Shown here in pieces: positions 8,362 through 16,568 of a stretch of 64,000 bases of DNA. The DNA lies in NCBI GenBank assembly GCA_023150475.1, contig JAKLKU010000008.1, positions 62,001 through 126,000 of the forward strand. The letters run 5' to 3'. Every line of letters begins with the position of its first letter. The stretch's first letter is position 1. Source of the stretch: Planctomycetota bacterium. GTDB lineage: Bacteria; Planctomycetota; UBA1135; GCA-002686595. Both the position numbers and the translations under genes were made by a program. The notes beneath the pieces are model-generated. The model saw only the letters and a list, made by a program, of their open reading frames with translations, was not told where the DNA came from and searched no databases.

Positions 8362-10014
8362 ATGCACTCGCTCTTTGCGTTCACGCCGCTCGCCCTCCAA
8401 GGGCGCTCGCAGCTCGCAGATTCCATCAATCCGTGGTTCGTCCTGATCATCGTCGCGATCCTCGCGTTCGCGATCTCGATCGGCGTCCTGTTGGTCGTCC
8501 GCTACAAGCGCTGTCCGTCGAACCGCGTGCTCGTCGTGTACGGCAAGGTCGGTTCCGGACAGTCGGCGAAGTGCGTGCACGGCGGCGGCACGTTCGTGTG
8601 GCCTCTGATCCAGGCCTACGACTACCTGAACCTCGAGCCGATCCAGATCGAAGTTCCGCTGCGCGGTGCGCTGTCCGCCGAGAACATCCGCGTCAACGTG
8701 CCGAGCTACTTCACCGTCGCGATCGGCACGCAGCCCAACATCATGCAGAACGCGGCGATCCGTCTGCTCGGGCTCACGACCGAGTCGATCAAGAACCAAG
8801 CGCTCGACATCATCTTCGGTCAGCTGCGCCAAGTGATCGCGTCGATGACCATCGAAGCGATCAACCGTGACCGCGATCACTTCCTCAAGGCCGTGCAGAC
8901 GTCGCTCGAGCCGGAGCTCGAGAAGATCGGCCTCGTGCTGATCAACGTCAACATCACCGACATCACCGACGAGTCGGGCTACATCGAAGCGCTCGGCCGC
9001 AAGGCCGCCAGCGAAGCGGTCCAGAAAGCCGAAGTCGACGTCGCCGAGCAGGTCAAACGCGGCCGCATCGGCGTCGCCGCGGCCGAACGGGACCGCGAAG
9101 TCGAAGTCGCGCAGGCGACCAAGGTGCGCGAGATCGGCGTCAAGGACGCCGAGCGCGAGATGTCGGTGCGCGTCGCGGAACTCGCGCGCGACCGCTCGGT
9201 CGGCGAACAGAAGGCCGCGTTCGACCAGGAGATCCAGGTCAAGGAGGCCGATCGCCAGAAGCGCGTCCAAGTCGCGAAGGCGAACGCGGAAGCGGTGACC
9301 GGCGAGAACGTCGCGCAGGCGACGATCGCGGGCTCGGAAGCCGAACTGAAGGTCAAACGCGCCGAAGCCTACGCGGTCGGCGAGACCAAGCAGCGTGAAG
9401 CGGAAGCCGCCGTGCAGGCGGCCCAGTACCGCGCGCTCGCGATCGCCGCCGAAGCGAAGGCGAAGCAGATCGAAGCGGAGCAACGCGCCGCGCTCGAAGC
9501 GCCCGCGAAAGCGCAGAAGGCGCGGATCGTCGTCGACGCCGAAGCCGCGGCCGAGAAGGCGCGCATCGAAGCGCAAGGTCGGGCGGCGGCGCAGGTGCTC
9601 GAGGCCGAAGCCCAGGCGAAGTCGATCTTCCTGAAGCTCGAAGCCGAAGCGCGCGGTCAGTACGAGATCCTCGCGAAGAAGGGCGAAGGCTTGGCCAAGC
9701 TCGTCGACGGTTGCGGTGGCTCCGAGGCGGCGTTCCAACTGCTCATGCTCGAGCACTTGGACCACCTCGCCGAAACCGCGTCGAAGGCGATCGCGAACAT
9801 CAAGTTCGACAAGGTCACCGTCTGGGACGGCGGCGGGCAAGGCGGCGGAGCCTCGGGCTTCCTGTCGAGCCTCTCGAAGTCGATCCCGCCGTTGCTCGAC
9901 GTGATGAAGAACATCGGCGGCGTCGAGATGCCGGCGTACTTGGGCAAGCTGGCGACGCCGGACGCCAAAGGCGGAGCCGCCGACGCGGCAAAGCCCGACG
10001 CGCCGAAGGACTGA
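8362..10014 (+). CDS. Flotillin family (SPFH/band 7) membrane-scaffold protein
   Basis: A 550-residue protein with one N-terminal transmembrane helix (about residues 24-46) and then the SPFH domain with the flotillin signature NRVLVVYGKVG and ALSAENIRVNVPSYFTVAIG. From about residue 220 to 440 there is a very long Ala/Glu/Lys-rich coiled coil with the repeated EAE motifs of flotillins (YqiK/FloT type), and a Gly-rich C-terminal segment. Flotillins form oligomeric scaffolds in ordered membrane domains and recruit signalling proteins and proteases. It follows the kinase-NfeD gene by 15 bp, the usual NfeD-flotillin arrangement. Start at ATG 8362. Confidence 0.93.
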   Translation: MHSLFAFTPLALQGRSQLADSINPWFVLIIVAILAFAISIGVLLVVRYKRCPSNRVLVVYGKVGSGQSAKCVHGGGTFVWPLIQAYDYLNLEPIQIEVPLRGALSAENIRVNVPSYFTVAIGTQPNIMQNAAIRLLGLTTESIKNQALDIIFGQLRQVIASMTIEAINRDRDHFLKAVQTSLEPELEKIGLVLINVNITDITDESGYIEALGRKAASEAVQKAEVDVAEQVKRGRIGVAAAERDREVEVAQATKVREIGVKDAEREMSVRVAELARDRSVGEQKAAFDQEIQVKEADRQKRVQVAKANAEAVTGENVAQATIAGSEAELKVKRAEAYAVGETKQREAEAAVQAAQYRALAIAAEAKAKQIEAEQRAALEAPAKAQKARIVVDAEAAAEKARIEAQGRAAAQVLEAEAQAKSIFLKLEAEARGQYEILAKKGEGLAKLVDGCGGSEAAFQLLMLEHLDHLAETASKAIANIKFDKVTVWDGGGQGGGASGFLSSLSKSIPPLLDVMKNIGGVEMPAYLGKLATPDAKGGAADAAKPDAPKD

Positions 10015-10025
10015 GAGCGAAGCGT

Positions 10026-10069
10026 CGACCGCGGTCCGTCCGGGGCGTTCCTCCGGCGGGCCGCGGTCG
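10026..10069 (+). terminator. Hairpin after the flotillin gene
   Basis: CGACCGCGG (10026-10034) pairs with CCGCGGTCG (10061-10069), extended by inner GTCCGG/CCGGCG pairing, 12 bp after the stop codon. There is no U tract, so termination could be partly factor-dependent. Confidence 0.45.
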
Positions 10070-10106
10070 CGTCGTTCCGCCGCCGTTGCCGTCGGCGGAA
10101 ACGGGG

Positions 10107-10247
10107 GAATTCGCTTCGACGCGGACGCCGCGTGCGGGCGCAGAGCGGCGCGGGCGTCCCCCGCGGAACGCGCGAGTTCGGGCCCGAAAGTGCCACTTCG
10201 ACGCTGAACTCGCGCGTTCCGACTCCGCGGCGCCACGCGAATTCGCA
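10107..10247. other. Structured intergenic region with a 15-bp perfect inverted repeat
   Basis: GGAACGCGCGAGTTC (10165-10179) and GAACTCGCGCGTTCC (10206-10220) are perfect inverse complements around a 26-nt loop. GAATTCGC occurs on either side (10107 and 10239). The 355-bp spacer from 10015 to 10369 otherwise contains only the flotillin terminator hairpin; no gene or RNA family was recognised. Confidence 0.45.
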
Positions 10248-10369
10248 CCACGAAAACGCAACCGTCGGTAGCTTCGGCCGTCCAGAGGGGAGCCGTCCAC
10301 GGCGCCGGCCGTTTCGCATCCGGCGTCGGGAGGACCTCGATCCTTTCCGTCTTGCCACGGTTCGACCCC

Positions 10370-11203
10370 ATGTCCGCATCGGCCTCGCCTGAGTCGCCTG
10401 ATTTCGGTCCCTCCGCGTCCAGCGTCCGGTCCGTCGAGCGCCCCGAGCTTCGCGGGCCTCGCGGGCCTCGCGGGCCTCGCGAGCCTCGCGAGCCGCACGA
10501 GTCGCGCGTGGCTCGCGCGAACGATGCGCTCGCGCCGGCGGCGCGCCAGGCCGGCGCGACCCGCGACGAAGCCGCGCCAGCGCGACGCGCGGCTTTGCGA
10601 ACGCCGGGCGACTGGCGTGCGCTCTTTCACGGCGGGGACTCCCGGCGGGTGCTCGCGCGGCTGATGCAGGACGATCCGCTCGGCTTGCGCGAGCGCGTCG
10701 GCGCGAAACTCGAGGCGCGTGCGTACCTGCTGGATGCCGATCGAGTGCTCTTGCGGAGTTTCGCTCGCACGGCGCGCGCGGCATCGGGCTACCACGGGGA
10801 TCCGCCGCTCGCGCGTTGGCTCGACGAACGCATCGACGAAGCCGTCGGCGACCTCGTGACCGAGGACTTCGAGGCGGAGCGAACCGATGCACCACTCGAC
10901 GAACGTCAGGCGACGGCGTACGCGACGCTCGGTGGGCCGCTCGGATTCGCGCCGGCTGAACTGCGCGCCGCCTGCGTGGGCTTCAACCGCCTGCCCGAGA
11001 GCGATCGCCGCGCGTTCCATGCCCTGGTGATCCGGGGCCGTTCGTTGGACGAGCTCGCGCGCGAGCGCGGGGAGTCCGCGAGCGAAGTCGGGCGCGCCGC
11101 ACGCCGCGGCCTCGACGCGCTCCTGCGTGGCGCGGACTCGCGGCGGCCGGACCCCACGCGTGCGGACCCCAAGCGTGCCGACCCAATCAGGAGTGAATCA
11201 TGA
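10370..11203 (+). CDS. Sigma-70 region-4-like DNA-binding protein, divergent
   Basis: A 277-residue protein from ATG 10370. Residues 1-70 are low complexity and partly built from a 9-bp repeat coding for Gly/Glu-Pro-Arg triplets. The middle is helical with no recognised family. The C-terminal segment around residues 210-260 (FNRLPESDRRAFHALVIRG, then SLDELARERGESASEVGRAAR) has the shape of sigma region 4: a short leader helix followed by a helix-turn-helix. No convincing region 2 is seen, so it may be a sigma-like regulator rather than a true sigma factor. Its stop overlaps the next start (ATGA at 11200-11203), so the two are co-translated. Confidence 0.6.
   Translation: MSASASPESPDFGPSASSVRSVERPELRGPRGPRGPREPREPHESRVARANDALAPAARQAGATRDEAAPARRAALRTPGDWRALFHGGDSRRVLARLMQDDPLGLRERVGAKLEARAYLLDADRVLLRSFARTARAASGYHGDPPLARWLDERIDEAVGDLVTEDFEAERTDAPLDERQATAYATLGGPLGFAPAELRAACVGFNRLPESDRRAFHALVIRGRSLDELARERGESASEVGRAARRGLDALLRGADSRRPDPTRADPKRADPIRSES
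10451..10495 (+). repeat. 9-bp tandem repeat, 5 units, in frame
   Basis: Three CGCGGGCCT units followed by CGCGAGCCT and CGCGAGCCG inside the N-terminal linker of the sigma-like gene. Unit length is a multiple of three, so copy-number change keeps the frame. Confidence 0.8.
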
Positions 11204-12174
11204 AGCGACCTCAGCTATCGACGGCACTGCGAGCGATCCTCGACGACTCGGCTCCGAACGAGCCGGCGTATGCGGACGAGCCGCGAGCCGCCGCGTCGAT
11301 CACACCTCGTTATTGGTTGCGCGTGCGTCGGCGGCGAGGCGATCCGGAGCGCGCCGCGTGCGACGAGCTCGAGCGCGTGCACGCGCTCGAACTCGGCTAC
11401 TTGTTGCGAGAGGCGGCGCGTTTGCGCGCAGCGGTCGAACCCGGCGGCCGGCGCTGGCGTTGGCTCGTCGGTCGACCGGGCACGCTCGGAGCGTGGCGCC
11501 GCGCGTTCCGCGAGGCCTTGCGGCTCGTCGCCGACGAGCGTTGCGCGACGTCGCGGGACTTGGACGAGCTCTGTCGCCGTTGTCTCGCCGCCGACGTCGC
11601 GGACTGGCCGCCCAGCCGCACGTTGTTCGACGCGTCGCTCGCGCTCGCGCCGCACGAACTCGGACGGCTCGCCTGCGCCGGCGCGGCGCTCGCGGCGGGG
11701 GACTTCGACGGTGCGCGGCGGATCGCGGCGCGCGAGCTCGACCCGCGGTTGCCTCCGCGCGAGGAAGGCGCGTTCTGGGCCGCGCTCGCGTGCTCGGAGG
11801 AAGCGTCTGGACGTCTGGAAGCCGCCCTCGAGTGCCACGCGACCGCGCTCGAGCGCTTCGGCGAGCAGGCCGATTCCGCGACGACGAAGCTCGATGCGCG
11901 AAGTTTCGTCGCGGCGCACCTGCTCTATCTCGCGCTGGCGCTCGGCCGGCGCGAGCACGCCGCGCGAGCCGCGGCCGAGCTGGCGACCTTGACTGCGCGG
12001 CGCGACTTCGACGCGCGCGCCTTCGAGCTCCACGCTCGCGACCTCCAGTGCGCGACGTCGGAACGGCGCGCGGAACAGTCGTTCGGCGTGCATCCAAACG
12101 TCCAGCGCGACTACCTCCGCTTCACGACGGGTCCCGTCGTCCACGTGCGCCGCGTCGCCGTCGCGCTCTGCTGA
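11200..12174 (+). CDS. Hypothetical helical-repeat-like protein between two regulators
   Basis: A 324-residue soluble protein with no recognised family. It is Ala/Arg/Leu rich and predicted helical throughout. The stretch from about residue 150 to 280 has repeated pairs of amphipathic helices (for example SLALAPHELGRLACAGAALA and EGAFWAALACSEEASGRLEA) that look TPR-like, followed by a Cys-containing tail. It starts at ATG 11200, overlapping the stop of the sigma-like gene, and is 89 bp before the AAA+ regulator gene. The tight linkage suggests an adaptor or sensor working with these two regulators; that is inference only. Confidence 0.55.
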   Translation: MKRPQLSTALRAILDDSAPNEPAYADEPRAAASITPRYWLRVRRRRGDPERAACDELERVHALELGYLLREAARLRAAVEPGGRRWRWLVGRPGTLGAWRRAFREALRLVADERCATSRDLDELCRRCLAADVADWPPSRTLFDASLALAPHELGRLACAGAALAAGDFDGARRIAARELDPRLPPREEGAFWAALACSEEASGRLEAALECHATALERFGEQADSATTKLDARSFVAAHLLYLALALGRREHAARAAAELATLTARRDFDARAFELHARDLQCATSERRAEQSFGVHPNVQRDYLRFTTGPVVHVRRVAVALC

Positions 12175-12263
12175 CGCGCCGCGACACCGACCGTCACGTC
12201 CCACGAATTCGATCGAACCGTCACGCCGCAGCCAAAGTCCGCCGAGATCCGCGAGAGAACGCG

Positions 12264-15137
12264 ATGGTCCTGCCTCACGACGACGTGCTCCTCCTCTTGT
12301 TGCCCGGCGCCGCCGTCGACGTGCAGCGTCGCGCGCTCGGGTTGACGACGTTCGCGCGGTTGCTCGCGGCGGACGCGCAAGGCGTGCGCTCCGCGAGCGT
12401 CGCGCTCACGCTCGATCACGCGGCGCGCGAACTCGAGCGCGACGGCGCGGAACGCTGTCGCGCCCTGCTGCGCGCGTTGCTCGTGGCTCACCTCGGCGCC
12501 GCGGCGCGCCCAGCGTCGTTCCTCTGGCTCGGCGAGCTTCCCGACGACGTGCCCGCGCTCTGGCGGAGCCTGGGCGATCTCGCCGTGCCGGGAGCCCATC
12601 CGCCGCTGCCCGACGAACGCGCCACCCAAGTCGCCGAGCGCCTGCTCGTCGTCGCGGAGCGCGCCGGTTTCGACGCGGACGAACTCGAGCTCTGGGCGCT
12701 GCGCCGGCGTTGGCTCGACGCGGGCGCACGCGCCGTCGAGGCCGACTTCGAGCAAGGATTCGTCCGTGCGGTCGAACGTCGCGGCGCGCTCGCCGCCGTG
12801 TGGCTCGCGCACGCGATCGAATGTGCACTCGAGATCGGGGCCGTCCGACGCGCGCGCGCGCGGCTCGAGCGTCACGCGGCGTGGGTCGCGCGTGATGTTC
12901 GGCTCGCGCAACTCGAGCAGTGGACTCGCGTCGCGCTCGACGATCCTCCGCCGCAAGCGCGGATCTGGACGAGCACGTTGCCGAGCGCCTTGATCGAGTG
13001 GCGCGACTCGGACTCGAGCGCACGGCCATACCTGAGCGGGAAGGAACCGCGTGCCGCGGCGAGCCACGCCGACCAGGAACAAGCGGTCACCTACGTGGAC
13101 CGTCACGCGTTCGGCGCCAGCGTGCTGCTCGTCGTCTGCGCGCACGACGACGGCGGCCGAGAAGCGCTGCACGACGACGTCGCGGCGGGGTTGCGCGCTC
13201 GCTACGCCGCGTGGTACGCGAGCCGCGAAAGTGCGCCGCGCGACCCGGGCGCGCCCGAGCGCGACGTGATCGCGACGGCGAAGCGCGTCGTCGCGAGGCG
13301 GGCCGCGGGCGACGACGTGCGCGCGGCGCTCACCGGCGCGACGTGCGCGGCGCTCGCCGTCGAGCCGGTGCTCGACCGTCGCGGCGAAGTCGCCGGGTGG
13401 TTGTGGCTCGAATTCGAGCATCGACTGGTGCCGAGTCGGGCGGATCTCGAGCGCGCGGCCCGCGCGTGGTCGTCCCGGGTCCTCGACGCGCGTGACGACG
13501 GTGTTCGCCGGTCCGGCACTGGCTCGGGGCCCGAAACGAGCCGCGCCGCGCGGCCCGTCGGCGCGGGCGCGGACGAACGTTCGGCGCGCTCGACCAGCTC
13601 GAACTCGAGCGCGGCCGTGCCTGCGGCTGCCGCCGAACGCGCCGTGCTCGGCGAGCTCTTCGCGCGGCTCGTCGGCGACTTCGAGATGAAGACCGCGCAA
13701 CGACAATGGTGGGGCTTCGTGCTGGAGGGCGAGCGTCCAGTCTGCGTCGCGAGCGGCGGCTCGGCGCTCGGTGCGCACCCGGATGCGGAACTGGGGGCGC
13801 AACTCGGGTCCCACGCGGGAGCGGACGGCGCCGCGGCGCTCCGGCCCACACTGGATGCGCTCGGCTCCCGCGAACCACGCGCGCCGAACGGCCGGCCCAC
13901 GGCGAGCGGCTGGCCCCTGGCGAACGGCTGGCCCCCGGCGAACGGCCGGCAGACGCCGCGCGGCCGAGGGCCAGCGCGCGAACCCGAACGTGCCCGGATC
14001 CTCGACCGAGCGCTGCGGGCGCATGGGTGGGTCGGCTTCCACGAGCCCGCGCCCGAACTGTCGGTGCACCCCGACGCCGCGTCGGGCGTCGCGCTCGCGT
14101 TCGAACTCGGCGGCAAAGTGCGGCTGTTGCTCGCGATCGAGTCGTCACGGCGCCGCGATTTCCGACCGGAGGATCTCGAACGGTGGCGCGCGCGAGCGGC
14201 GCGGCGAGCGGCGGAGTTCGCCGCCGCCGAGTTCCGCGCGTGGCATCGACGCACGTACCAACACGACGTCTGGCTCGGCTCCGGCGTGCACCTCGCGCGC
14301 CGGCTCGACGAAGTGCTCGCCGCGTGCGGTTCGCGCGCACCCATCGCGCTCGTCGGACCGCCCGGCGCCGGGAAGAGCGTGTTGGCGCGTTGGCTGCACT
14401 TCGAGCGCGGCGGCGATCGCCGGGGCCCGACGGTGCTCGCCGAAACCGCGTGGGTCGGTGCCGACAACGTGCCGACGAGCCGCGGCGCCCGCAGCGCGAC
14501 GACGTGGCTCGTCCCGCGGGCCGACGGGCTGTCGGCGGACGCGCAGTCGGGCCTCGTACGCTGGCTCGCGGACGTCGGCGGGCAACACGTGATGTCGGGG
14601 GAGCGTGTGATCGTCACGCTCGCGAGTTCGCCCGCGGAGCTCGCGGAGCGCGGCGTCTGGTCGCGCGAACTCGCCGCCGCGTTCGCGCCGCTCGAGTTGC
14701 GCGTCGCCGCGCTGTCCGCGCACCGTCACGAGATCCCGGGTCTCCTCGCGTGCCTGCTGCGTCGCGGCGCGGAACGCGAAGCGCGGCCGCTGCCGGAGTT
14801 GACCGATGACGCCATCGCGTGCCTGTGGCGGCGCGAGTGGCGCCGCAACGTGCGCGAGCTCGAAGCCGTGGCGTATCGTTTGGTCGTGTCGGCGGCGGGC
14901 CGCACGGTCGACGCACAGACCGTCGTCCAGGAACTCGAGCGGATGGGACTCGACGCCCCCGAGAAGCTGCCGTCGCGGCGCGCGGAGCGAGCGTGGCTCG
15001 TGCAAGCGCTCGAGACGACGCGTCACACGAGCGGCAGCGCGAACAAGACGCGAGCGGCGGCCTACCTCGGTTGGGACCCGGATACCTTGGTCACGAAACT
15101 GCGCTCGTTCGGCATCGATCCCGACCTGCCGAACTGA
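12264..15137 (+). CDS. Degenerate NtrC-type AAA+ regulator with long sensory N-terminus and Fis-type HTH
   Basis: A 957-residue protein. Residues 1-660 are sensory: an Ala/Leu-rich helical region to about 270, then stretches that could be GAF-like (near 280-410 and 450-640) separated by low-complexity linkers. Residues 675-905 align with the AAA+ domain of sigma-54 activators: Walker A GPPGAGKS (698-705) and the lid motif RRNVRELEA (near 862). The GAFTGA loop that contacts sigma-54 is absent, and the Walker B position reads TTWLVPRADG instead of the usual LDE, so ATP hydrolysis may be lost. The end (ANKTRAAAYLGWDPDTLVTK) is a Fis-type helix-turn-helix. It is probably a DNA-binding regulator that no longer remodels sigma-54 polymerase, acting with the two preceding genes. 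Confidence 0.75.
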   Translation: MVLPHDDVLLLLLPGAAVDVQRRALGLTTFARLLAADAQGVRSASVALTLDHAARELERDGAERCRALLRALLVAHLGAAARPASFLWLGELPDDVPALWRSLGDLAVPGAHPPLPDERATQVAERLLVVAERAGFDADELELWALRRRWLDAGARAVEADFEQGFVRAVERRGALAAVWLAHAIECALEIGAVRRARARLERHAAWVARDVRLAQLEQWTRVALDDPPPQARIWTSTLPSALIEWRDSDSSARPYLSGKEPRAAASHADQEQAVTYVDRHAFGASVLLVVCAHDDGGREALHDDVAAGLRARYAAWYASRESAPRDPGAPERDVIATAKRVVARRAAGDDVRAALTGATCAALAVEPVLDRRGEVAGWLWLEFEHRLVPSRADLERAARAWSSRVLDARDDGVRRSGTGSGPETSRAARPVGAGADERSARSTSSNSSAAVPAAAAERAVLGELFARLVGDFEMKTAQRQWWGFVLEGERPVCVASGGSALGAHPDAELGAQLGSHAGADGAAALRPTLDALGSREPRAPNGRPTASGWPLANGWPPANGRQTPRGRGPAREPERARILDRALRAHGWVGFHEPAPELSVHPDAASGVALAFELGGKVRLLLAIESSRRRDFRPEDLERWRARAARRAAEFAAAEFRAWHRRTYQHDVWLGSGVHLARRLDEVLAACGSRAPIALVGPPGAGKSVLARWLHFERGGDRRGPTVLAETAWVGADNVPTSRGARSATTWLVPRADGLSADAQSGLVRWLADVGGQHVMSGERVIVTLASSPAELAERGVWSRELAAAFAPLELRVAALSAHRHEIPGLLACLLRRGAEREARPLPELTDDAIACLWRREWRRNVRELEAVAYRLVVSAAGRTVDAQTVVQELERMGLDAPEKLPSRRAERAWLVQALETTRHTSGSANKTRAAAYLGWDPDTLVTKLRSFGIDPDLPN
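13885..13956 (+). repeat. 18-bp tandem repeat, 4 units, in frame
   Basis: Four diverged units beginning GAACGGCCGG or GAGCGGCTGG, coding for six-residue repeats such as SGWPLA and NGWPPA in a linker of the AAA+ regulator. The frame is preserved. Confidence 0.75.
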
Positions 15138-15179
15138 CGAGCCGCGCTCGCGAAGGACGCGAGGCTGCTACAAGACGGC

Positions 15180-16568
15180 ATGCGAAGCGCCGGTCGCGCG
15201 CACGATCCTCTCACCGCGTGGTGGGTCGGTTTCGGCGGTCTCGCCGCGAGCGTGGTCACCGTCGCGAGCCTCGGTGCGTTCGCGGACGCGCGAGCCGCCG
15301 TGTTGCTCGCGTGGCTCGGCGGTCAAGCGGTCTGGCTCGCGTTGTGGCAACGCGCCGATCGTGCTCCTTGCGGCGCACGAGCCGTGTTCCTCGGCGCGTT
15401 GCTCCTGCGCCTCGTCGCGCTTTCGTCCGATCTGCGGCTTTCGGACGACGTCTACCGCTACGTGTGGGAAGGCGAGCGACTCGCGAGTGGCGCGAGCCCG
15501 TGGGCCGCGGCGCCGGCGGATCCGCGATTCGCGGCCGAACGCGCCGCAAGCCCGGAGCTCGCCGCGCGCATCAACCACCCGGAGGTCTCCGCGGCGTATC
15601 CGCCGCTCTACGTCGGCGCGAACGCGGTGATCGCGACGTGCGCGCGCGGGTTGCCGAGCGGAGCGTTCGCAAGCGAACTCGAACGCAGCGTCTTCGGCTT
15701 CCGTCTCGCCGCGACCCTTGCCGATCTCGCCGTCGTCGCGGCGTTGCTCGGCCTGCTGCGCCGGCGCGGGGCGCCGGCGGCACGAGCGATCGCGTGGGCG
15801 TGGTGTCCGCTGGTCGCGTTCGAGTTCGCGGGCTCCGCGCACCTGGACGCACTTGCGCTCGCCGCGTGGCTCGGCGGGCTCGCATGGCTGGTCCACGCCG
15901 CGCACTCGGAGCGAACGAGGAACTCGTCGCAGACCTGGGGCGCGTGGGCGTGGGTCGGCGTCGCCGCGGCGATCAAGTTCCTGCCCGCGGTGTCCGCGTG
16001 TTTCGGCGCGCGAGCACGCCGCTCGTTCGCCCCGCTCGCGCTGCTCCTCGGCGTCGTGCTCGTTTCGGGCTCGGTGTTCCTCGTGCTGTCGGACGGCGCG
16101 AGCGGCGCGTTGCGCGGACTCTCCGAGTACTCGTTCCGCTGGGAGACGCCGAACCTCGTGCACCGCTTCGTCGAAGGTGCGTTCGCGCGGCTCACCGAGT
16201 ACGACGAGGGCCTCGCCGATCCGCGGCGGCTCGCGCGCGCGTTGCTCGGACTCGCGTGGCTCGGTTTCGGCGCGTGGCTCTGCGTGCGACGCACCGACGT
16301 CGTCCTCGCGTCCGGCCGCATGGTCGGCGCGTTCCTCGTGCTGACGCCGACGCTGCATCCGTGGTACGCGGTGTGGATCCTGCCCTTCCTCGCGCTCGAA
16401 CCACGCCGCTCCTGGGCCGTGCTGATCACCGTCTTGCCGCTCGCGTATTGGCCGCTCGCGGACTGGCAGCACGAGCGCGTGTGGCGCGAACCGCTCTGGC
16501 TCTGGCCGGCGCTCGCGCTACCGTTCTTCGCCCTGCGCGTGCTCGAAGCGCGTGCACCGCGAACGTGA
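15180..16568 (+). CDS. GT-C fold polyprenol-phosphate-mannose-type glycosyltransferase
   Basis: A 462-residue polytopic membrane protein with about ten hydrophobic segments. The first extracytoplasmic loop has LSDDVYRYVWEGERLASGASPW (residues 82-103), the Asp-Asp plus aromatic motif typical of GT-C enzymes related to the GT87 mannosyltransferases, where the acidic pair is catalytic. A second conserved loop, INHPEVSAAYPPLY, follows. It should transfer a sugar from a lipid-phosphate donor on the outer face of the membrane; donor and acceptor are unknown. Start at ATG 15180, 42 bp after the AAA+ gene. It overlaps queA by four bases (GTGA). Confidence 0.8.
   Translation: MRSAGRAHDPLTAWWVGFGGLAASVVTVASLGAFADARAAVLLAWLGGQAVWLALWQRADRAPCGARAVFLGALLLRLVALSSDLRLSDDVYRYVWEGERLASGASPWAAAPADPRFAAERAASPELAARINHPEVSAAYPPLYVGANAVIATCARGLPSGAFASELERSVFGFRLAATLADLAVVAALLGLLRRRGAPAARAIAWAWCPLVAFEFAGSAHLDALALAAWLGGLAWLVHAAHSERTRNSSQTWGAWAWVGVAAAIKFLPAVSACFGARARRSFAPLALLLGVVLVSGSVFLVLSDGASGALRGLSEYSFRWETPNLVHRFVEGAFARLTEYDEGLADPRRLARALLGLAWLGFGAWLCVRRTDVVLASGRMVGAFLVLTPTLHPWYAVWILPFLALEPRRSWAVLITVLPLAYWPLADWQHERVWREPLWLWPALALPFFALRVLEARAPRT

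Noticed and set aside
6613..10371. 1252-codon open frame antisense to the kinase and flotillin genes
   Set aside because: Arg/His/Val-rich translation without family motifs; it is the complement of two well-supported genes and is expected at this GC content.
13202..14617. 471-codon antisense frame inside the AAA+ regulator gene
   Set aside because: Ser/Ala/Arg-rich shadow; the sense strand has Walker A, lid and HTH motifs.
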